Part shown: piece by piece, positions 1-8,581 of the stretch
Layout of the letters: each line of letters starts with the position of its first letter
Numbering within the stretch: the stretch's first letter is position 1
NCBI RefSeq assembly: GCF_927798175.1
Contig: NZ_CAKMMP010000002.1
Span: forward strand, 186,001-250,000
Source of the DNA: Paenibacillus sp. JJ-223
GTDB taxonomy: Bacteria; Bacillota; Bacilli; Paenibacillales; Paenibacillaceae
Length of the DNA stretch: 64,000 nucleotides
Direction of reading: 5' to 3'
The notes under the pieces: generated by a model
The model's database searches: none
What the model saw: only the letters and a program-made list of their open reading frames with translations
Told to the model about the DNA's origin: nothing
Translations under genes and position numbers: made by a program

Positions 1-2
1 CT

Positions 3-1499
3 AACTCGCTCTGGAGAAGCACGCATACATTCCCGACCTTTCCGACGCTTGAAGAGGATGCAACCGCAGACGTTGCGATCATCGGCGCAGGAATTGCCGG
101 CATAACGACCGCCTATTTGTTGGCCCAGTCGGGACTGAGCGTCATTGTGCTCGAAGCAGGCAAAGTACTGGACGGGACGACGGGACATACGACCGCCAAG
201 GTGACGGCGCAGCACGGAGTGGTCTATAACGAGCTGCTGCAGCACTTCGGACATGAACAGGCACGCATGTATTACGACGGCAATACGGAGGCCATCCGTT
301 GGATGCGAGCCTTGGTCCAGGAGAAACAAATCGATTGCCAATGGGCTGAAGAAGATGCTTATGTGTACATTCAATCCGAGGACAATTTGAAAAAGATGGA
401 GTTTGAGCTGACCGCCTACGACAAGCTGGGGATTTCCGGCGATTGGGTCTCCTCCCTTCCCGTATCGGTCCAATCCAGGGCCGGCATACGCATGCCGGGG
501 CAAGCGCGCTTCGATCCGTTGGCGTACTTGCATTATTTGCTCGATGAAGCCGTGCAAAATGGCGTCCGCTTCTACGAAAAAACCACGGCAACGGACGTGG
601 AGGAAGATGCGTCCCTGCATGTGCGGACTTACAGCGGTTCGTCCGTCACCGCCCAGCATATCGTCGTGGCATCCCATTTTCCCGTATATGATCCGGGCTT
701 TTATTTCACACGCCTGCATGCCGAGCGCTCCTATGCCATTGCAGTCGAGCCCGGGAAGCCATACCCCGGAGGCATGTACATTTCGGACGACGAACCCAGA
801 CGTTCGCTCCGTGCGGTCATGCATGAAGGCAAGGAGCTCATCGTGTTCGGGGGAGAAAACCACAAAACGGGCCAAGGCATCTGCACCTTCGGCCATTATG
901 AAAATCTGGAACGTTTCGCGGAGGATACGTTCGGCATCGTCAGCATTCCTTTTCGCTGGTCGGCCCAGGACCTGGTCTCGATCGACAAGGTACCTTACAT
1001 CGGCCCAATTACAGGGCGACATGAGCGCGTATACGTCGCTACCGGGTTTGCCAAATGGGGCATGACGACTGGTACGATGGCTGGCCATATCCTTGCCGAC
1101 CGCATCACCGGACGGGACAATCCCCATGCGGCCATATTCGATCCCGCACGGTTCAAGGCCGATCCCGGATTGAAAAACATCGTGGTCGAAAATGCCAACG
1201 TCGCCAAAGAGCTGATCTCCGGCAAGGTTGGCCTGACACATGCCACCGCTGACCAGTTGGGGACTGACGAAGGATCCGTCGTCCGTCACCAAGGCAAACG
1301 CGCCGGAGCTTACAAGGATCACAGCGGCAAGCTGTTCCTTGTAGATACGACCTGTACCCACCTCGGCTGCGAGGTGGAATGGAATGAAGGCGAGCGTACA
1401 TGGGATTGCCCGTGCCATGGTTCGCGATTTGATTACACCGGCAAAGTCATCGAAGGCCCTGCCACGCAGGACCTGCCCGCACTTGAAACACCGCAATAA
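3..1499 (+). CDS. FAD-dependent oxidoreductase with C-terminal Rieske domain, 5' end outside the window
   Basis: The reading frame is open from the first bases of the window, so the N terminus is missing; a TTG at 117 lies inside the protein and is not the start. A dinucleotide-binding motif (GAGIAG) near visible residue 29 and a DAO-type fold point to an FAD-binding oxidoreductase. The C-terminal 100 residues carry a Rieske [2Fe-2S] site: CTHLGC, then CPCHGS, giving CxH-x15-CxxH plus the two extra cysteines that form the Rieske disulfide. Proteins of this architecture are common in Bacillales; their substrate is not established. It ends in TAA and is followed by the promoter of the next operon. 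Confidence 0.9.
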   Translation, partial: NSLWRSTHTFPTFPTLEEDATADVAIIGAGIAGITTAYLLAQSGLSVIVLEAGKVLDGTTGHTTAKVTAQHGVVYNELLQHFGHEQARMYYDGNTEAIRWMRALVQEKQIDCQWAEEDAYVYIQSEDNLKKMEFELTAYDKLGISGDWVSSLPVSVQSRAGIRMPGQARFDPLAYLHYLLDEAVQNGVRFYEKTTATDVEEDASLHVRTYSGSSVTAQHIVVASHFPVYDPGFYFTRLHAERSYAIAVEPGKPYPGGMYISDDEPRRSLRAVMHEGKELIVFGGENHKTGQGICTFGHYENLERFAEDTFGIVSIPFRWSAQDLVSIDKVPYIGPITGRHERVYVATGFAKWGMTTGTMAGHILADRITGRDNPHAAIFDPARFKADPGLKNIVVENANVAKELISGKVGLTHATADQLGTDEGSVVRHQGKRAGAYKDHSGKLFLVDTTCTHLGCEVEWNEGERTWDCPCHGSRFDYTGKVIEGPATQDLPALETPQ

Positions 1500-1666
1500 C
1501 GTTTGAATACGGCATCGGCTTTAAGGACCTGGATCGAAATCCGTCTCAGGGCGGAGGATATCGATTCAGGTTTGCCGTATGCTGTTTTAGGGGGAACCCG
1601 CACTGCCTCTCAAAAGATGTTTACATTCGTAAAATCATGTTCCAGAGCCCATTTTAATTCACTATC

Positions 1667-1695
1667 TTGCATTATACAGTACCTGATGGTATCAT
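1667..1695 (+). promoter_or_regulatory. Likely sigma-A promoter of the padR operon
   Basis: TTGCAT (1667-1672), a 17-base spacer and TATCAT (1690-1695), about 63 bases before the padR start. Short complementary arms AGTAC and GTACT flank the -10 region (from 1678 to about 1711) and could be an autoregulatory PadR site; that part is inference. The remaining 1500-1758 stretch shows no gene. Confidence 0.5.
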
Positions 1696-1758
1696 TGTTT
1701 CTGTACTACTGAACATTACACAATAGTAAAAAAACATCGAATTCAAGGAGGGACCTGC

Positions 1759-2088
1759 GTGAACGTGAACATCCAGTTCAAAAAGGGAGTTCTGGAACTG
1801 TGCGTCCTGGTGCTGATTCATCGGCAGGACCGTTACGGCTACGAACTGGCACAGGCGGTCTCCAGACATATTGAAGTAGCTGAAGGCGCGTTATACCCGC
1901 TATTGCGCAGACTCGTCAACGAAGGCTACTGCACCACTTATCTGCAGGAATCGAGTGAAGGTCCGCCCCGGAAATATTATAAGCTGTCCGATGCAGGACG
2001 CGACTACATGAGGACGCTCTCGAGCGAATGGAACGAATTCGTGCGCAATGTGGCAAATTTATTGGAAGAAGGGAACCTGAATGAATAG
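1759..2088 (+). CDS. PadR family transcriptional regulator
   Basis: A 109-residue protein with the PadR winged-helix core: an N-terminal GVLELCVLVLI helix, YGYEL, then EGALYPLLRRLVNEGY as the recognition region and a short C-terminal dimerisation helix. The start is GTG at 1759, preceded by AAGGAGGG. Its last codons overlap the next gene by 8 bases, so translation is probably coupled. PadR repressors of this short type usually control the membrane proteins encoded directly behind them; here these are a HAAS-domain protein and a DUF4097 protein, a recurrent Firmicute module. The ligand is unknown. Confidence 0.9.
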   Translation: MNVNIQFKKGVLELCVLVLIHRQDRYGYELAQAVSRHIEVAEGALYPLLRRLVNEGYCTTYLQESSEGPPRKYYKLSDAGRDYMRTLSSEWNEFVRNVANLLEEGNLNE

Positions 2089-2677
2089 ACAACAATTTAT
2101 GCAGGCGATGGAGTTTCATTTAAGGCCGATGGATCCGTCGGAACGCAATGAACTGTTATCGGACTATGACCAGCATTTCGAGCAGGGGCTTCAGGAAGGA
2201 AAAGCCGAAGAAACGATCGTGTTCGAACTCGGTCAGCCCGAGGAACTCGCGCGTGAGGCGCTGGGCGACCGTTATGCGGCCGCGCCGTCAGCGCCAGGCT
2301 ATGATCATTTTGACTATCCACCCCCGCCTTACGGATCGCCGGCCCGACATCAGAGCAGCAGCGCGGCACGCACCCTTTTTACAGGCATCGGACTGATTTT
2401 TCTGAATCTCATTCTCGGCATTCCTCTCGGCGCCACCCTTTGGTCCATCTGGCTGGCCATTGCCAGCCTGTCACTGCTTATGCTGGCTCCCATCGCTGCA
2501 GCAGTCGACTTCGTTTATTTCAATCATCTGGAGATGGCCGAAATTTTCGTAGCCGTTGGCGTATGCGGCATAGGCATGCTGTTTGCGCTGGCAGCCAAAT
2601 GGTTGTTCAACGGATTTGCCGCCACAACAGCCGGGTACATCCGCTGGAACCTTAAAACATGGAAAGGAGGGGCTTAA
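2081..2677 (+). CDS. HAAS/DUF1700 domain membrane protein
   Basis: The first 65 residues form the helical HAAS (DUF1700) domain, recognisable by MDPSERNELLSDYDQHFEQG and the LGQPEELAREALGDRY ending. A Pro/Tyr-rich linker follows, then three to four hydrophobic segments (about residues 95-185). In Firmicutes such proteins sit between a PadR regulator and a DUF4097 protein, and are thought to take part in membrane-associated signalling; the actual role is not known. It overlaps padR at the start and is 3 bases from the next gene. Confidence 0.85.
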   Translation: MNRQQFMQAMEFHLRPMDPSERNELLSDYDQHFEQGLQEGKAEETIVFELGQPEELAREALGDRYAAAPSAPGYDHFDYPPPPYGSPARHQSSSAARTLFTGIGLIFLNLILGIPLGATLWSIWLAIASLSLLMLAPIAAAVDFVYFNHLEMAEIFVAVGVCGIGMLFALAAKWLFNGFAATTAGYIRWNLKTWKGGA

Positions 2678-2680
2678 TCC

Positions 2681-3580
2681 ATGACGGTCAAAAAATGGGT
2701 TACTGCTGCGCTTGTATTCATCCTCATCGGAATCATCGGCACCTCGGTATACGGGTTTCAGTTCGGAGATCAGCGGGAAGCATACTCGAAACGCTGGGAA
2801 TTTCAGAACGACCAGCTGCAGCGCCTGATCCTGGATGCCCATTTTGACGGGGGTATCCGGTTTATCGAAAGCCCCGATGCAAACGGCTATATCGAAGTTA
2901 ATGGAAAATGGGATCCAGCCACCGTCGAAAGCTTCAAGAAGGCTGCATTATCGAATGGGACCTTCGTTCTTTCCGATACGGAGCAGGCAAGTTTCCAATT
3001 TTTCAACCTCTACTGGGAGGATTTGAAATCAACGATGACCGTTGCCCTGCCTGCGGGACACCATTTAAACGAAGTCAAAATCAGCTCTTCCTCCAGCGAT
3101 ATCGAATTGCAAGGGCTAAACGCCCAAACGCTTGAGCTGGACAATACGTCAGGAAGCGTCGGCCTCAAGGACATCCATGCGCCGAACATTCGGCTCGACC
3201 TGACCTCGGGAGATATCAAGGCATCCGGGATCCAGGGCGACGTGGACGTATCCCAGACATCGGGCAGTTTGCGGATTGAAGGTTTGACCGGCGATCTGCA
3301 TAGCTCCATCCAATCCGGCGACACCCGTGTAACCGATCTCCATGGGACGGCTAACGTTCAATTCACTTCAGGCAACGTCGACATTGAACAGGCGACGGCA
3401 GGGTCGATCGACGTATCAGGCCAATCCGGCGACGTCCGCATTCAGGCCGCAGCCGATTTTGCCGGCGTATACGACACTCGGGCCACCTCGGGGGACATCA
3501 CCACGCCCGACTCGCCAATGACGAGCAGCGACGTAATTAAGGTTCGTACGACCTCAGGCAATATCAAAATTACCCAATAA
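2681..3580 (+). CDS. DUF4097 family beta-repeat protein, putative adhesin
   Basis: An N-terminal hydrophobic segment (residues about 7-24) acts as signal or membrane anchor and has no lipobox. The rest is a Gly/Ser/Asp-rich beta-helix-like array with repeating SGDI/SGNV/SGSL steps (about residues 120-299), the DUF4097 signature. The product is probably held outside the membrane. The gene is the last of the padR operon and starts with ATG 3 bases after the HAAS gene, with AAAGGAGG upstream. Function is unassigned for the family; the label adhesin comes from fold only. Confidence 0.85.
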   Translation: MTVKKWVTAALVFILIGIIGTSVYGFQFGDQREAYSKRWEFQNDQLQRLILDAHFDGGIRFIESPDANGYIEVNGKWDPATVESFKKAALSNGTFVLSDTEQASFQFFNLYWEDLKSTMTVALPAGHHLNEVKISSSSSDIELQGLNAQTLELDNTSGSVGLKDIHAPNIRLDLTSGDIKASGIQGDVDVSQTSGSLRIEGLTGDLHSSIQSGDTRVTDLHGTANVQFTSGNVDIEQATAGSIDVSGQSGDVRIQAAADFAGVYDTRATSGDITTPDSPMTSSDVIKVRTTSGNIKITQ

Positions 3581-3682
3581 GGCTTCTCCGAATGGAATTG
3601 GGCTGGTGACGAAGCGAATTTCCGATCCTTGGGTAATATAGTATAATCAAAGGCCAGTCCAATTTTAAAGGAGGATTCCTGC

Positions 3683-4402
3683 ATGGAATTGAAAAACAAA
3701 ACAGCTATCATCACCGGCGCAGGCAAAGGCATCGGACGCGCCATCGCGGAGTCTCTAGCCAAAGAAGGCGTTCACCTCGGGCTCATCGCCCGCACGGCAT
3801 CCGACCTGGAAGCTCTGCAGAAATCCTTGAGCGAGACGCATGGCGTGAAGGTCATCATCGCGGTGGCCGACATTTCCGATCGCACGCAAGCCGAGGCGGC
3901 CGTTGCTGCCATCGAAACCGAGCTTGGCGCCGTGGACATCCTGATCAACAATGCGGGCATCGCCAGCTTCGGCACGCTGCTCGATATGGATCCTGAAGAG
4001 TGGGAACGCATCCTGCACGTCAACGTGATGGGTACATACTACGTTACACGCGCAGCTTTGCCTAGCATGATCAAGCAAAGCAGCGGAAGCATCATCAATA
4101 TCGCTTCCACTGCGGGCGAACGCGGCTTCGCAACAGGTTCGGCCTATTGCGCATCCAAATTCGCGCTGCTCGGCATGACCGAATCGCTGATGCAGGAAGT
4201 CCGCAAATCGAACATCCGGGTAACCGCCCTGACGCCAAGCACGGTGAATACCGAGCTGGCCAGCAATGCAGGGTTGAAAATCGGCGACGAAGACCGCATG
4301 ATGCAGCCGGAGGACGTAGCCGAGCTGGCCCTGGCCACCCTCAAGCTGTCGGATCGCGTTTTCGTCAAAGCGGCCGGCATCTGGACGACCAACCCGCAAT
4401 AA
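3683..4402 (+). CDS. SDR family oxidoreductase, 3-ketoacyl-ACP reductase-like
   Basis: A 239-residue classical short-chain dehydrogenase. The cofactor motif GAGKGIG lies at residues 12-18, NNAG near residue 90, and the catalytic Ser, Tyr and Lys are in IASTAG and SAYCASK (YxxxK). An Arg in the RTASD segment after beta-strand 2 suggests NADP(H). Similar to FabG-like reductases, but standing alone outside a fatty-acid operon, so the true substrate is open. AAAGGAGG precedes the ATG, and TATAAT at 3642-3647 is a plausible -10 box. A strong hairpin follows the gene. Confidence 0.9.
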   Translation: MELKNKTAIITGAGKGIGRAIAESLAKEGVHLGLIARTASDLEALQKSLSETHGVKVIIAVADISDRTQAEAAVAAIETELGAVDILINNAGIASFGTLLDMDPEEWERILHVNVMGTYYVTRAALPSMIKQSSGSIINIASTAGERGFATGSAYCASKFALLGMTESLMQEVRKSNIRVTALTPSTVNTELASNAGLKIGDEDRMMQPEDVAELALATLKLSDRVFVKAAGIWTTNPQ

Positions 4403-4471
4403 GCGGCAGTTCGGGTCAATTCGGACATGGCATGCTGTAGAAAATTGCTCCCGACTTCATTTGGATAACAT

Positions 4472-4505
4472 AAAAACCACGGGTACGCGGTACCTGTGGT
4501 TTTTG
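4472..4505. terminator. Bidirectional intrinsic terminator
   Basis: A 15-base-pair inverted repeat (AAAAACCAC.. with ..GTGGTTTTT, one wobble) with A-rich and T-rich flanks. It closes the SDR gene on the plus strand and may serve the XRE gene on the minus strand, whose end lies about 105 bases away. Confidence 0.85.
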
Positions 4506-4611
4506 TGTTTGACGTTGATGCGCAAAACCGGCTGGCAAGAGTAGTGAACTGCCCGCTACGCCACAAAGCATCGTTTGGAGGCTGCATATCAGCGCTTCAC
4601 ACGCTCCTACC

Positions 4612-5160
4612 TTAATGCTCCCCGAGCCGATCCAGATCCAGTTCCTTGGACACGGCGATCAGGATCACCGCAGTCTCTGCGCCAACATTCGTGACTTCGT
4701 GCGGCACGACCGCATTCCAGCTGAACGAATCGCCCGCCTCCAGCGTTTCCTCGTCTTCTCCCTGCTCGGCACGAATCGTGCCCTGCAGCACGAGATGGCT
4801 TTCTTCCCCCGCATGTTTGCTCATCCCGGTCGAGGCTCCCGGCGGCAGCTCCACAATGGACATGCGCATCGCTCCTTTGGCCGTCAGGTGCTGCACTTTG
4901 ACTTGCCCGTCCCCCGCAGTCGTCTCTTTTCGCTCGTTTTTCCGCACCACGTTCATCCGCTGCTCGGGCGTGAGCAGCAAATACGGCAGCGGCACGTCCA
5001 GATAATCCGCAATGCTCTCAAGCGTTGCTATGGACGGCGAGGTTTTGTTGTTTTCCACGTTGCTGATGAAACCTTTGGATAACCCTGTTCCTTCGCACAG
5101 CTGCATGATCGTGATTTGCTTCTGCTTGCGGATCGTACGAATCGTTTTGCCAATATCCAT
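4612..5160 (-). CDS. XRE family regulator with C-terminal cupin domain
   Basis: A 182-residue protein. Residues about 6-60 form an XRE helix-turn-helix (LCEGTGLSKGFISNVENN), and residues about 105-178 a small beta-barrel cupin with a HAGEESHLVLQG strand pair. This PuuR/HipB-like layout is typical of regulators that sense small metabolites through the cupin. It lies 40 bases behind the glyoxalase-like gene on the same strand, so the two are likely cotranscribed from the divergent promoter region at 5.65-5.69 kb. In other Firmicutes related regulators precede potABCD; here that operon starts 7 kb away. Confidence 0.88.
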   Translation of the reverse strand: MDIGKTIRTIRKQKQITIMQLCEGTGLSKGFISNVENNKTSPSIATLESIADYLDVPLPYLLLTPEQRMNVVRKNERKETTAGDGQVKVQHLTAKGAMRMSIVELPPGASTGMSKHAGEESHLVLQGTIRAEQGEDEETLEAGDSFSWNAVVPHEVTNVGAETAVILIAVSKELDLDRLGEH

Positions 5161-5200
5161 GTCGCTGCGTGTTCCTCCTTACATTCAGTGCCTGGCTCGC

Positions 5201-5566
5201 TTACTCGTTATCCTCCTGATAGAAAACAATCCGGTTGCCGGATGGATCAATCACTTTCATTTCCCTGAGGCCCCAAGGCGTCTCCGTAATACCCGGTCTG
5301 GAATGCTTGTGCTCCTGCCGGTTCAAAGACTCGCATAACCCATCCAAATCCGTCGTTTCGATGCGCAAGGCAGCTCCCGGGGTGCAATCTCCATAATGCC
5401 CGGACAAATGAAGCACGATGCCATCCAGCGATACCTGCATGTACAACGGCAGATCCTCTTCGAAGCGATGTTCCCAATCCACCTTGAAACCTAAATACTC
5501 TACATAGAACGATCTGGCCTGCTCCTCATCAAATATACGAAGGATGGGCACTATTCCTTTCAGCAT
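5201..5566 (-). CDS. Glyoxalase/bleomycin-resistance superfamily protein
   Basis: A 121-residue single vicinal-oxygen-chelate domain: FYVEYLGFKVDWEH at the N-terminal half and VIDPSGNRIVFYQ at the end. The ATG at 5566 is chosen because AGGAG lies 8-9 bases upstream and the protein then begins with the family's usual MLKGIVPILR; the frame remains open to 5635 without a good start. Metal-ligand residues cannot be assigned with certainty. Members act as bleomycin-binding proteins, glyoxalases or dioxygenases. Its pairing with an XRE regulator and a divergent ring-opening dioxygenase hints at aromatic or electrophile stress. Confidence 0.82.
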   Translation of the reverse strand: MLKGIVPILRIFDEEQARSFYVEYLGFKVDWEHRFEEDLPLYMQVSLDGIVLHLSGHYGDCTPGAALRIETTDLDGLCESLNRQEHKHSRPGITETPWGLREMKVIDPSGNRIVFYQEDNE

Positions 5567-5652
5567 TCGCTTCACTCCTCTGATCAAGATGGCGATACAG
5601 AGCCGGATCGAGCCAGCCGGCTTTATTTCTTGCATAAGGATTCCCTATACGT

Positions 5653-5682
5653 AACATATTTTCATAATACAAAAAATATGTT
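5653..5682. promoter_or_regulatory. Inverted repeat, likely operator between divergent genes
   Basis: AACATATTTT (5653-5662) and its perfect complement AAAATATGTT (5673-5682), 10 bases apart. It covers the -10 box of the minus-strand promoter and touches the -35 box of the plus-strand promoter, so one protein could control both directions. The XRE-cupin protein is the nearest candidate. Confidence 0.6.
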
Positions 5683-5692
5683 GACCCAACAA
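5664..5692 (-). promoter_or_regulatory. Likely sigma-A promoter for the glyoxalase-XRE operon
   Basis: Read on the minus strand: TTGTTG (5692-5687), 17-base spacer, TATTAT (5669-5664). The start codon is about 100 bases downstream. Confidence 0.55.
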
Positions 5693-5709
5693 TGCGATCA
5701 TGCTACATT
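5681..5709 (+). promoter_or_regulatory. Likely sigma-A promoter for the dioxygenase gene
   Basis: TTGACC (5681-5686), 17-base spacer, TACATT (5704-5709), 71 bases before the start codon. It overlaps the minus-strand promoter and the inverted repeat. Confidence 0.6.
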
Positions 5710-5779
5710 TCGTTCATAAATAAAAATATTTGTTTTCTATTGGTGAACTTTATAAAGGTACGAAAGGACTGAATGCACG

Positions 5780-6550
5780 ATGATGCCATCTTTGTTTATC
5801 GCCCATGGCGCGCCTTCCCTTGCGCTGGAGGACAATGCATATACCGAATTTCTGCAAGGCCTTGCCGGACAACTCTCCAAGCCCAAAGCCATCGTGCTCT
5901 TCTCGGCACACTGGGAATCCGGAACACAGCTTGTATCTTCAGTAGCCCGGCATGACACGATCTATGATTTCGGCGGTTTCCAGCCCGAACTGTACCAGAT
6001 CAAATATCCTGCCCAAGGACATGCCGAAACGACCAAAGATGTCCTGCATTTATTTGCCAAAGCAGGCATCGAAGCGAAAACAGATGAAATCCGTGGGCTT
6101 GATCATGGTGCCTGGGTCGTGCTCCGCCTGCTCTATCCGGATGCCGACATTCCGGTCGTGGCCCTGTCGGTGAACCGATACTTGTCCAATGAAGAGCAAT
6201 ACAAAATCGGCCAGGCGCTGGGGGCGCTCCGCGAGCAGGACGTTCTCGTGATCGGCAGCGGCGGCACCGTACACAACCTTCGCCGATTGAACTGGGAAAG
6301 CAACGGCGTGGACCCATGGGCCATGGAATTCGATGACTGGCTGCAAGAAAACGTCTCCGCTTGGAACACCGGAGCACTCTTTGCCTATGACACGATTGCT
6401 CCATCCGCTCATGCGGCGGTACCTACGCCGGAGCATTTCGTGCCGCTCCTGCTGGCGATGGGTGCAGGAGATCGCAACCGACAGGCTTCTCTGCTGTTCA
6501 GAGCATACCAATATGGCAATCTAAGCCTTTCCTGCTGGAAATTCGACTAA
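5780..6550 (+). CDS. DODA-type extradiol aromatic ring-opening dioxygenase
   Basis: A 256-residue LigB-superfamily protein. Metal ligands expected for the class III family are visible: His in FIAHGAPSL near the N terminus, His in LFSAHWES, His in LDHGAWV and His in GSGGTVHNL. These enzymes open catechol-type rings (the E. coli relative YgiD acts on DOPA). The start is the first of two adjacent ATG codons, with AAAGGA about 11 bases upstream. It is transcribed divergently from the glyoxalase-XRE pair through a shared operator-like repeat. The substrate cannot be told from sequence. Confidence 0.9.
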   Translation: MMPSLFIAHGAPSLALEDNAYTEFLQGLAGQLSKPKAIVLFSAHWESGTQLVSSVARHDTIYDFGGFQPELYQIKYPAQGHAETTKDVLHLFAKAGIEAKTDEIRGLDHGAWVVLRLLYPDADIPVVALSVNRYLSNEEQYKIGQALGALREQDVLVIGSGGTVHNLRRLNWESNGVDPWAMEFDDWLQENVSAWNTGALFAYDTIAPSAHAAVPTPEHFVPLLLAMGAGDRNRQASLLFRAYQYGNLSLSCWKFD

Positions 6551-6736
6551 ACTTGTTTGTTTCAGAGACAGCTCATTTAGTGTATTGATGGTTAGCAGAT
6601 CGGTCGGATATGACCTTTTTTGCATAATGCCGCCTTAAGTAAAGCACGCTATAATAACATTTAGTGGAAATGCACATGCTTTAACCAAGCGCACTGCCTT
6701 TTGCCATCTAATACATTATTGGGAGGAACATTCAAC

Positions 6737-7741
6737 GTGGTTGAACAACCGAAATCGGAGAGCCTGATGTCTCTCGTCAAAAAAGGAAACACCTCCTCGG
6801 CGACGGCGATGGCAGGTAATGCGGTGCTTGCCCTCTGCAAAGGAGGAGCGTTCCTGCTCAGCGGAAGCGGAGCGATGTTTGCCTCGGCCATGCACTCGCT
6901 TGCAGACGCCATTAACCAAGGGTTCGTGTTTGTCGGGAGCGTATTGTCCGAGAAACAGCCGACGCGCCGCTTCCCGACCGGATTCGGGCGGGTCATCAAC
7001 ATTTTCTGCATGATCGCCGTCATCGTGGTGACCATTATGGCGTACGAGACCATCCATGAGGGCATTCATCTGCTGCAGCACCCGGCAGGCCACTCGGGCG
7101 GACTGTGGATCAACATCGGCGTGCTTCTGCTCAACATCCTGATCGATGGAGCCATTCTCATCAAAGCGATGAAAGAGATTCTGGTGGAAGCACGCGCGCC
7201 GAAAACCAGCGGTCTCGGACTCGTTCCCGCAGCGATCAAAAACGTGGGACGCGCCGCCCCGCCTACTCGCCTTGTATTTTATGAGGACGTGGTAGCCGTT
7301 TTGGGCGCAACGCTGGCGCTCATCTCGGTGGTAGTTATTGCACTGACGAATTTCGCCTTGCTCGACGGCATCGTCACGACGCTGATCGGCTGCCTTATGA
7401 TTGCCGTGGCCTTCCGCGTCGGATTTGACAACATGATCGGGCTCATCGGCGTGGCCGCCCCGCAAGATGTTGAAGACAAAGTAACCCGGACGATCCTGGC
7501 CGATTCCCATGTTGCGGATATTCAAATGATGCGCATCATTCAGGAAGGCCGCTACTATCATGTCGAAGGTCTGATCGAGCTGACCAAAGGGCTGACGCTG
7601 GCCGATGCCGACGACATCAAATTCCGGATTCAGGAGAAGCTGATGACCGATCCCGATATCGCGGATGCGGCCATCTCGATCATCGAAGATGACGGCGTGA
7701 ACACCTGGGGCAAAAAACAAGCCGAGATCGTAGAGCCTTAA
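6737..7741 (+). CDS. Cation diffusion facilitator family transporter
   Basis: A 334-residue membrane protein with about five to six hydrophobic segments in the first 220 residues and a C-terminal cytoplasmic metal-sensing domain. The HSLAD motif of helix 2 contains the His and Asp of the CDF transport site. The GTG start at 6737 follows GGGAGG by 10 bases; the frame upstream has no better start. Metal specificity (Zn, Mn or Fe) cannot be decided here. TATAAT at 6650-6655 could be a -10 box. A terminator follows directly. Confidence 0.88.
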   Translation: MVEQPKSESLMSLVKKGNTSSATAMAGNAVLALCKGGAFLLSGSGAMFASAMHSLADAINQGFVFVGSVLSEKQPTRRFPTGFGRVINIFCMIAVIVVTIMAYETIHEGIHLLQHPAGHSGGLWINIGVLLLNILIDGAILIKAMKEILVEARAPKTSGLGLVPAAIKNVGRAAPPTRLVFYEDVVAVLGATLALISVVVIALTNFALLDGIVTTLIGCLMIAVAFRVGFDNMIGLIGVAAPQDVEDKVTRTILADSHVADIQMMRIIQEGRYYHVEGLIELTKGLTLADADDIKFRIQEKLMTDPDIADAAISIIEDDGVNTWGKKQAEIVEP

Positions 7742-7779
7742 CACAAAATTAAATGCGGCAGGCATACAAGATGAACGAA

Positions 7780-7807
7780 GAACCTAGACTTTGGTCTAGG
7801 TTCATTT
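7780..7807 (+). terminator. Intrinsic terminator behind the CDF gene
   Basis: Arms GAACCTAGAC and GTCTAGGTTC (10 perfect pairs, 4-base loop) followed by ATTTTAA, 38 bases after the stop codon. Confidence 0.75.
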
Positions 7808-7921
7808 TAACTCCACAGACCGAGGATCGCATTTTCCAGCTCATGGTATGCTGTATGTAATGAAACAGAGGAATCCGTGACCAACCAGATCATTGATCCC
7901 ACGATGCAGAGGAGAGATCGT

Positions 7922-8425
7922 ATGTCTAAACGCGCTATTCTGGCGCCCGTGCTGATTTTGCTGGGCGTCTACCTGATGCTTAACCAGGGAGGTTCCCTCG
8001 GCCCAGGCACCATTTTCGCCACCTTCTGGCCCACCTTGTTTGTTATCCCGCTAGGGCTGTTCTTTCACTGGCTCTACTTCTCCATGATCGGCAGGGGGGT
8101 CGGCCTGCTCGTTCCGGGCGGGATCCTGTTAACCGCGGGTATCGTCAGCCAGATCGCCATGCTGTTCGGCAACTGGGGCACGATGTGGCCGGGTTTCATC
8201 CTGGCCGCTGCAGTCGGTCTGTTCGAGCTGTACTGGTTCGGCGGCCGCAATCGCTGGCTGCTTATTCCGATCAACATCCTGCTGGTGCTGTCCTTGCTGT
8301 TCTTTGCAGTGATGTCGCTAGGCAATATGCTCAGCAGTCTGTCCTTCATTCAGCCATTCGTGGCAATCGGACTTATCGTGCTGGGTTCATGGTTTATTCT
8401 CGGCCGCAGCAAAAAACGGATGTAA
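7922..8425 (+). CDS. Small multi-pass membrane protein, LiaF-like transmembrane region
   Basis: A 167-residue hydrophobic protein with about five transmembrane segments and a basic C-terminal end (GRSKKRM). The ATG at 7922 has AGAGGAGAG upstream; an in-frame GTG at 7877 has none. The pattern (short helices with PLGLFFHW and PGGILLTAGI turns) recalls the N-terminal membrane part of LiaF/DUF5668-like proteins, but the extracytoplasmic LiaF domain is absent. It stands alone between two terminators. No function is proposed. Confidence 0.75.
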   Translation: MSKRAILAPVLILLGVYLMLNQGGSLGPGTIFATFWPTLFVIPLGLFFHWLYFSMIGRGVGLLVPGGILLTAGIVSQIAMLFGNWGTMWPGFILAAAVGLFELYWFGGRNRWLLIPINILLVLSLLFFAVMSLGNMLSSLSFIQPFVAIGLIVLGSWFILGRSKKRM

Positions 8426-8485
8426 AAGGTACGGAGAGCGTACCATGGCTGCGTGCGATAGATGCACGAACGGCTATTGCAACGC

Positions 8486-8537
8486 AAAAACCCCCGTTTG
8501 CCCAGGCACGTCATGTGCCCGGCAAACGGGGGTTTTT
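8486..8537. terminator. Strong bidirectional terminator
   Basis: An inverted repeat with arms AACCCCCGTTTGCC and GGCAAACGGGGGTT flanked by A5 and T5. It ends the membrane-protein gene on the plus strand and the potABCD operon on the minus strand, 45 bases past the potD stop. Confidence 0.92.
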
Positions 8538-8581
8538 CATGGCATAAGGTGCGATTTGACCGCGAAGCGGGCAACGCGCCT

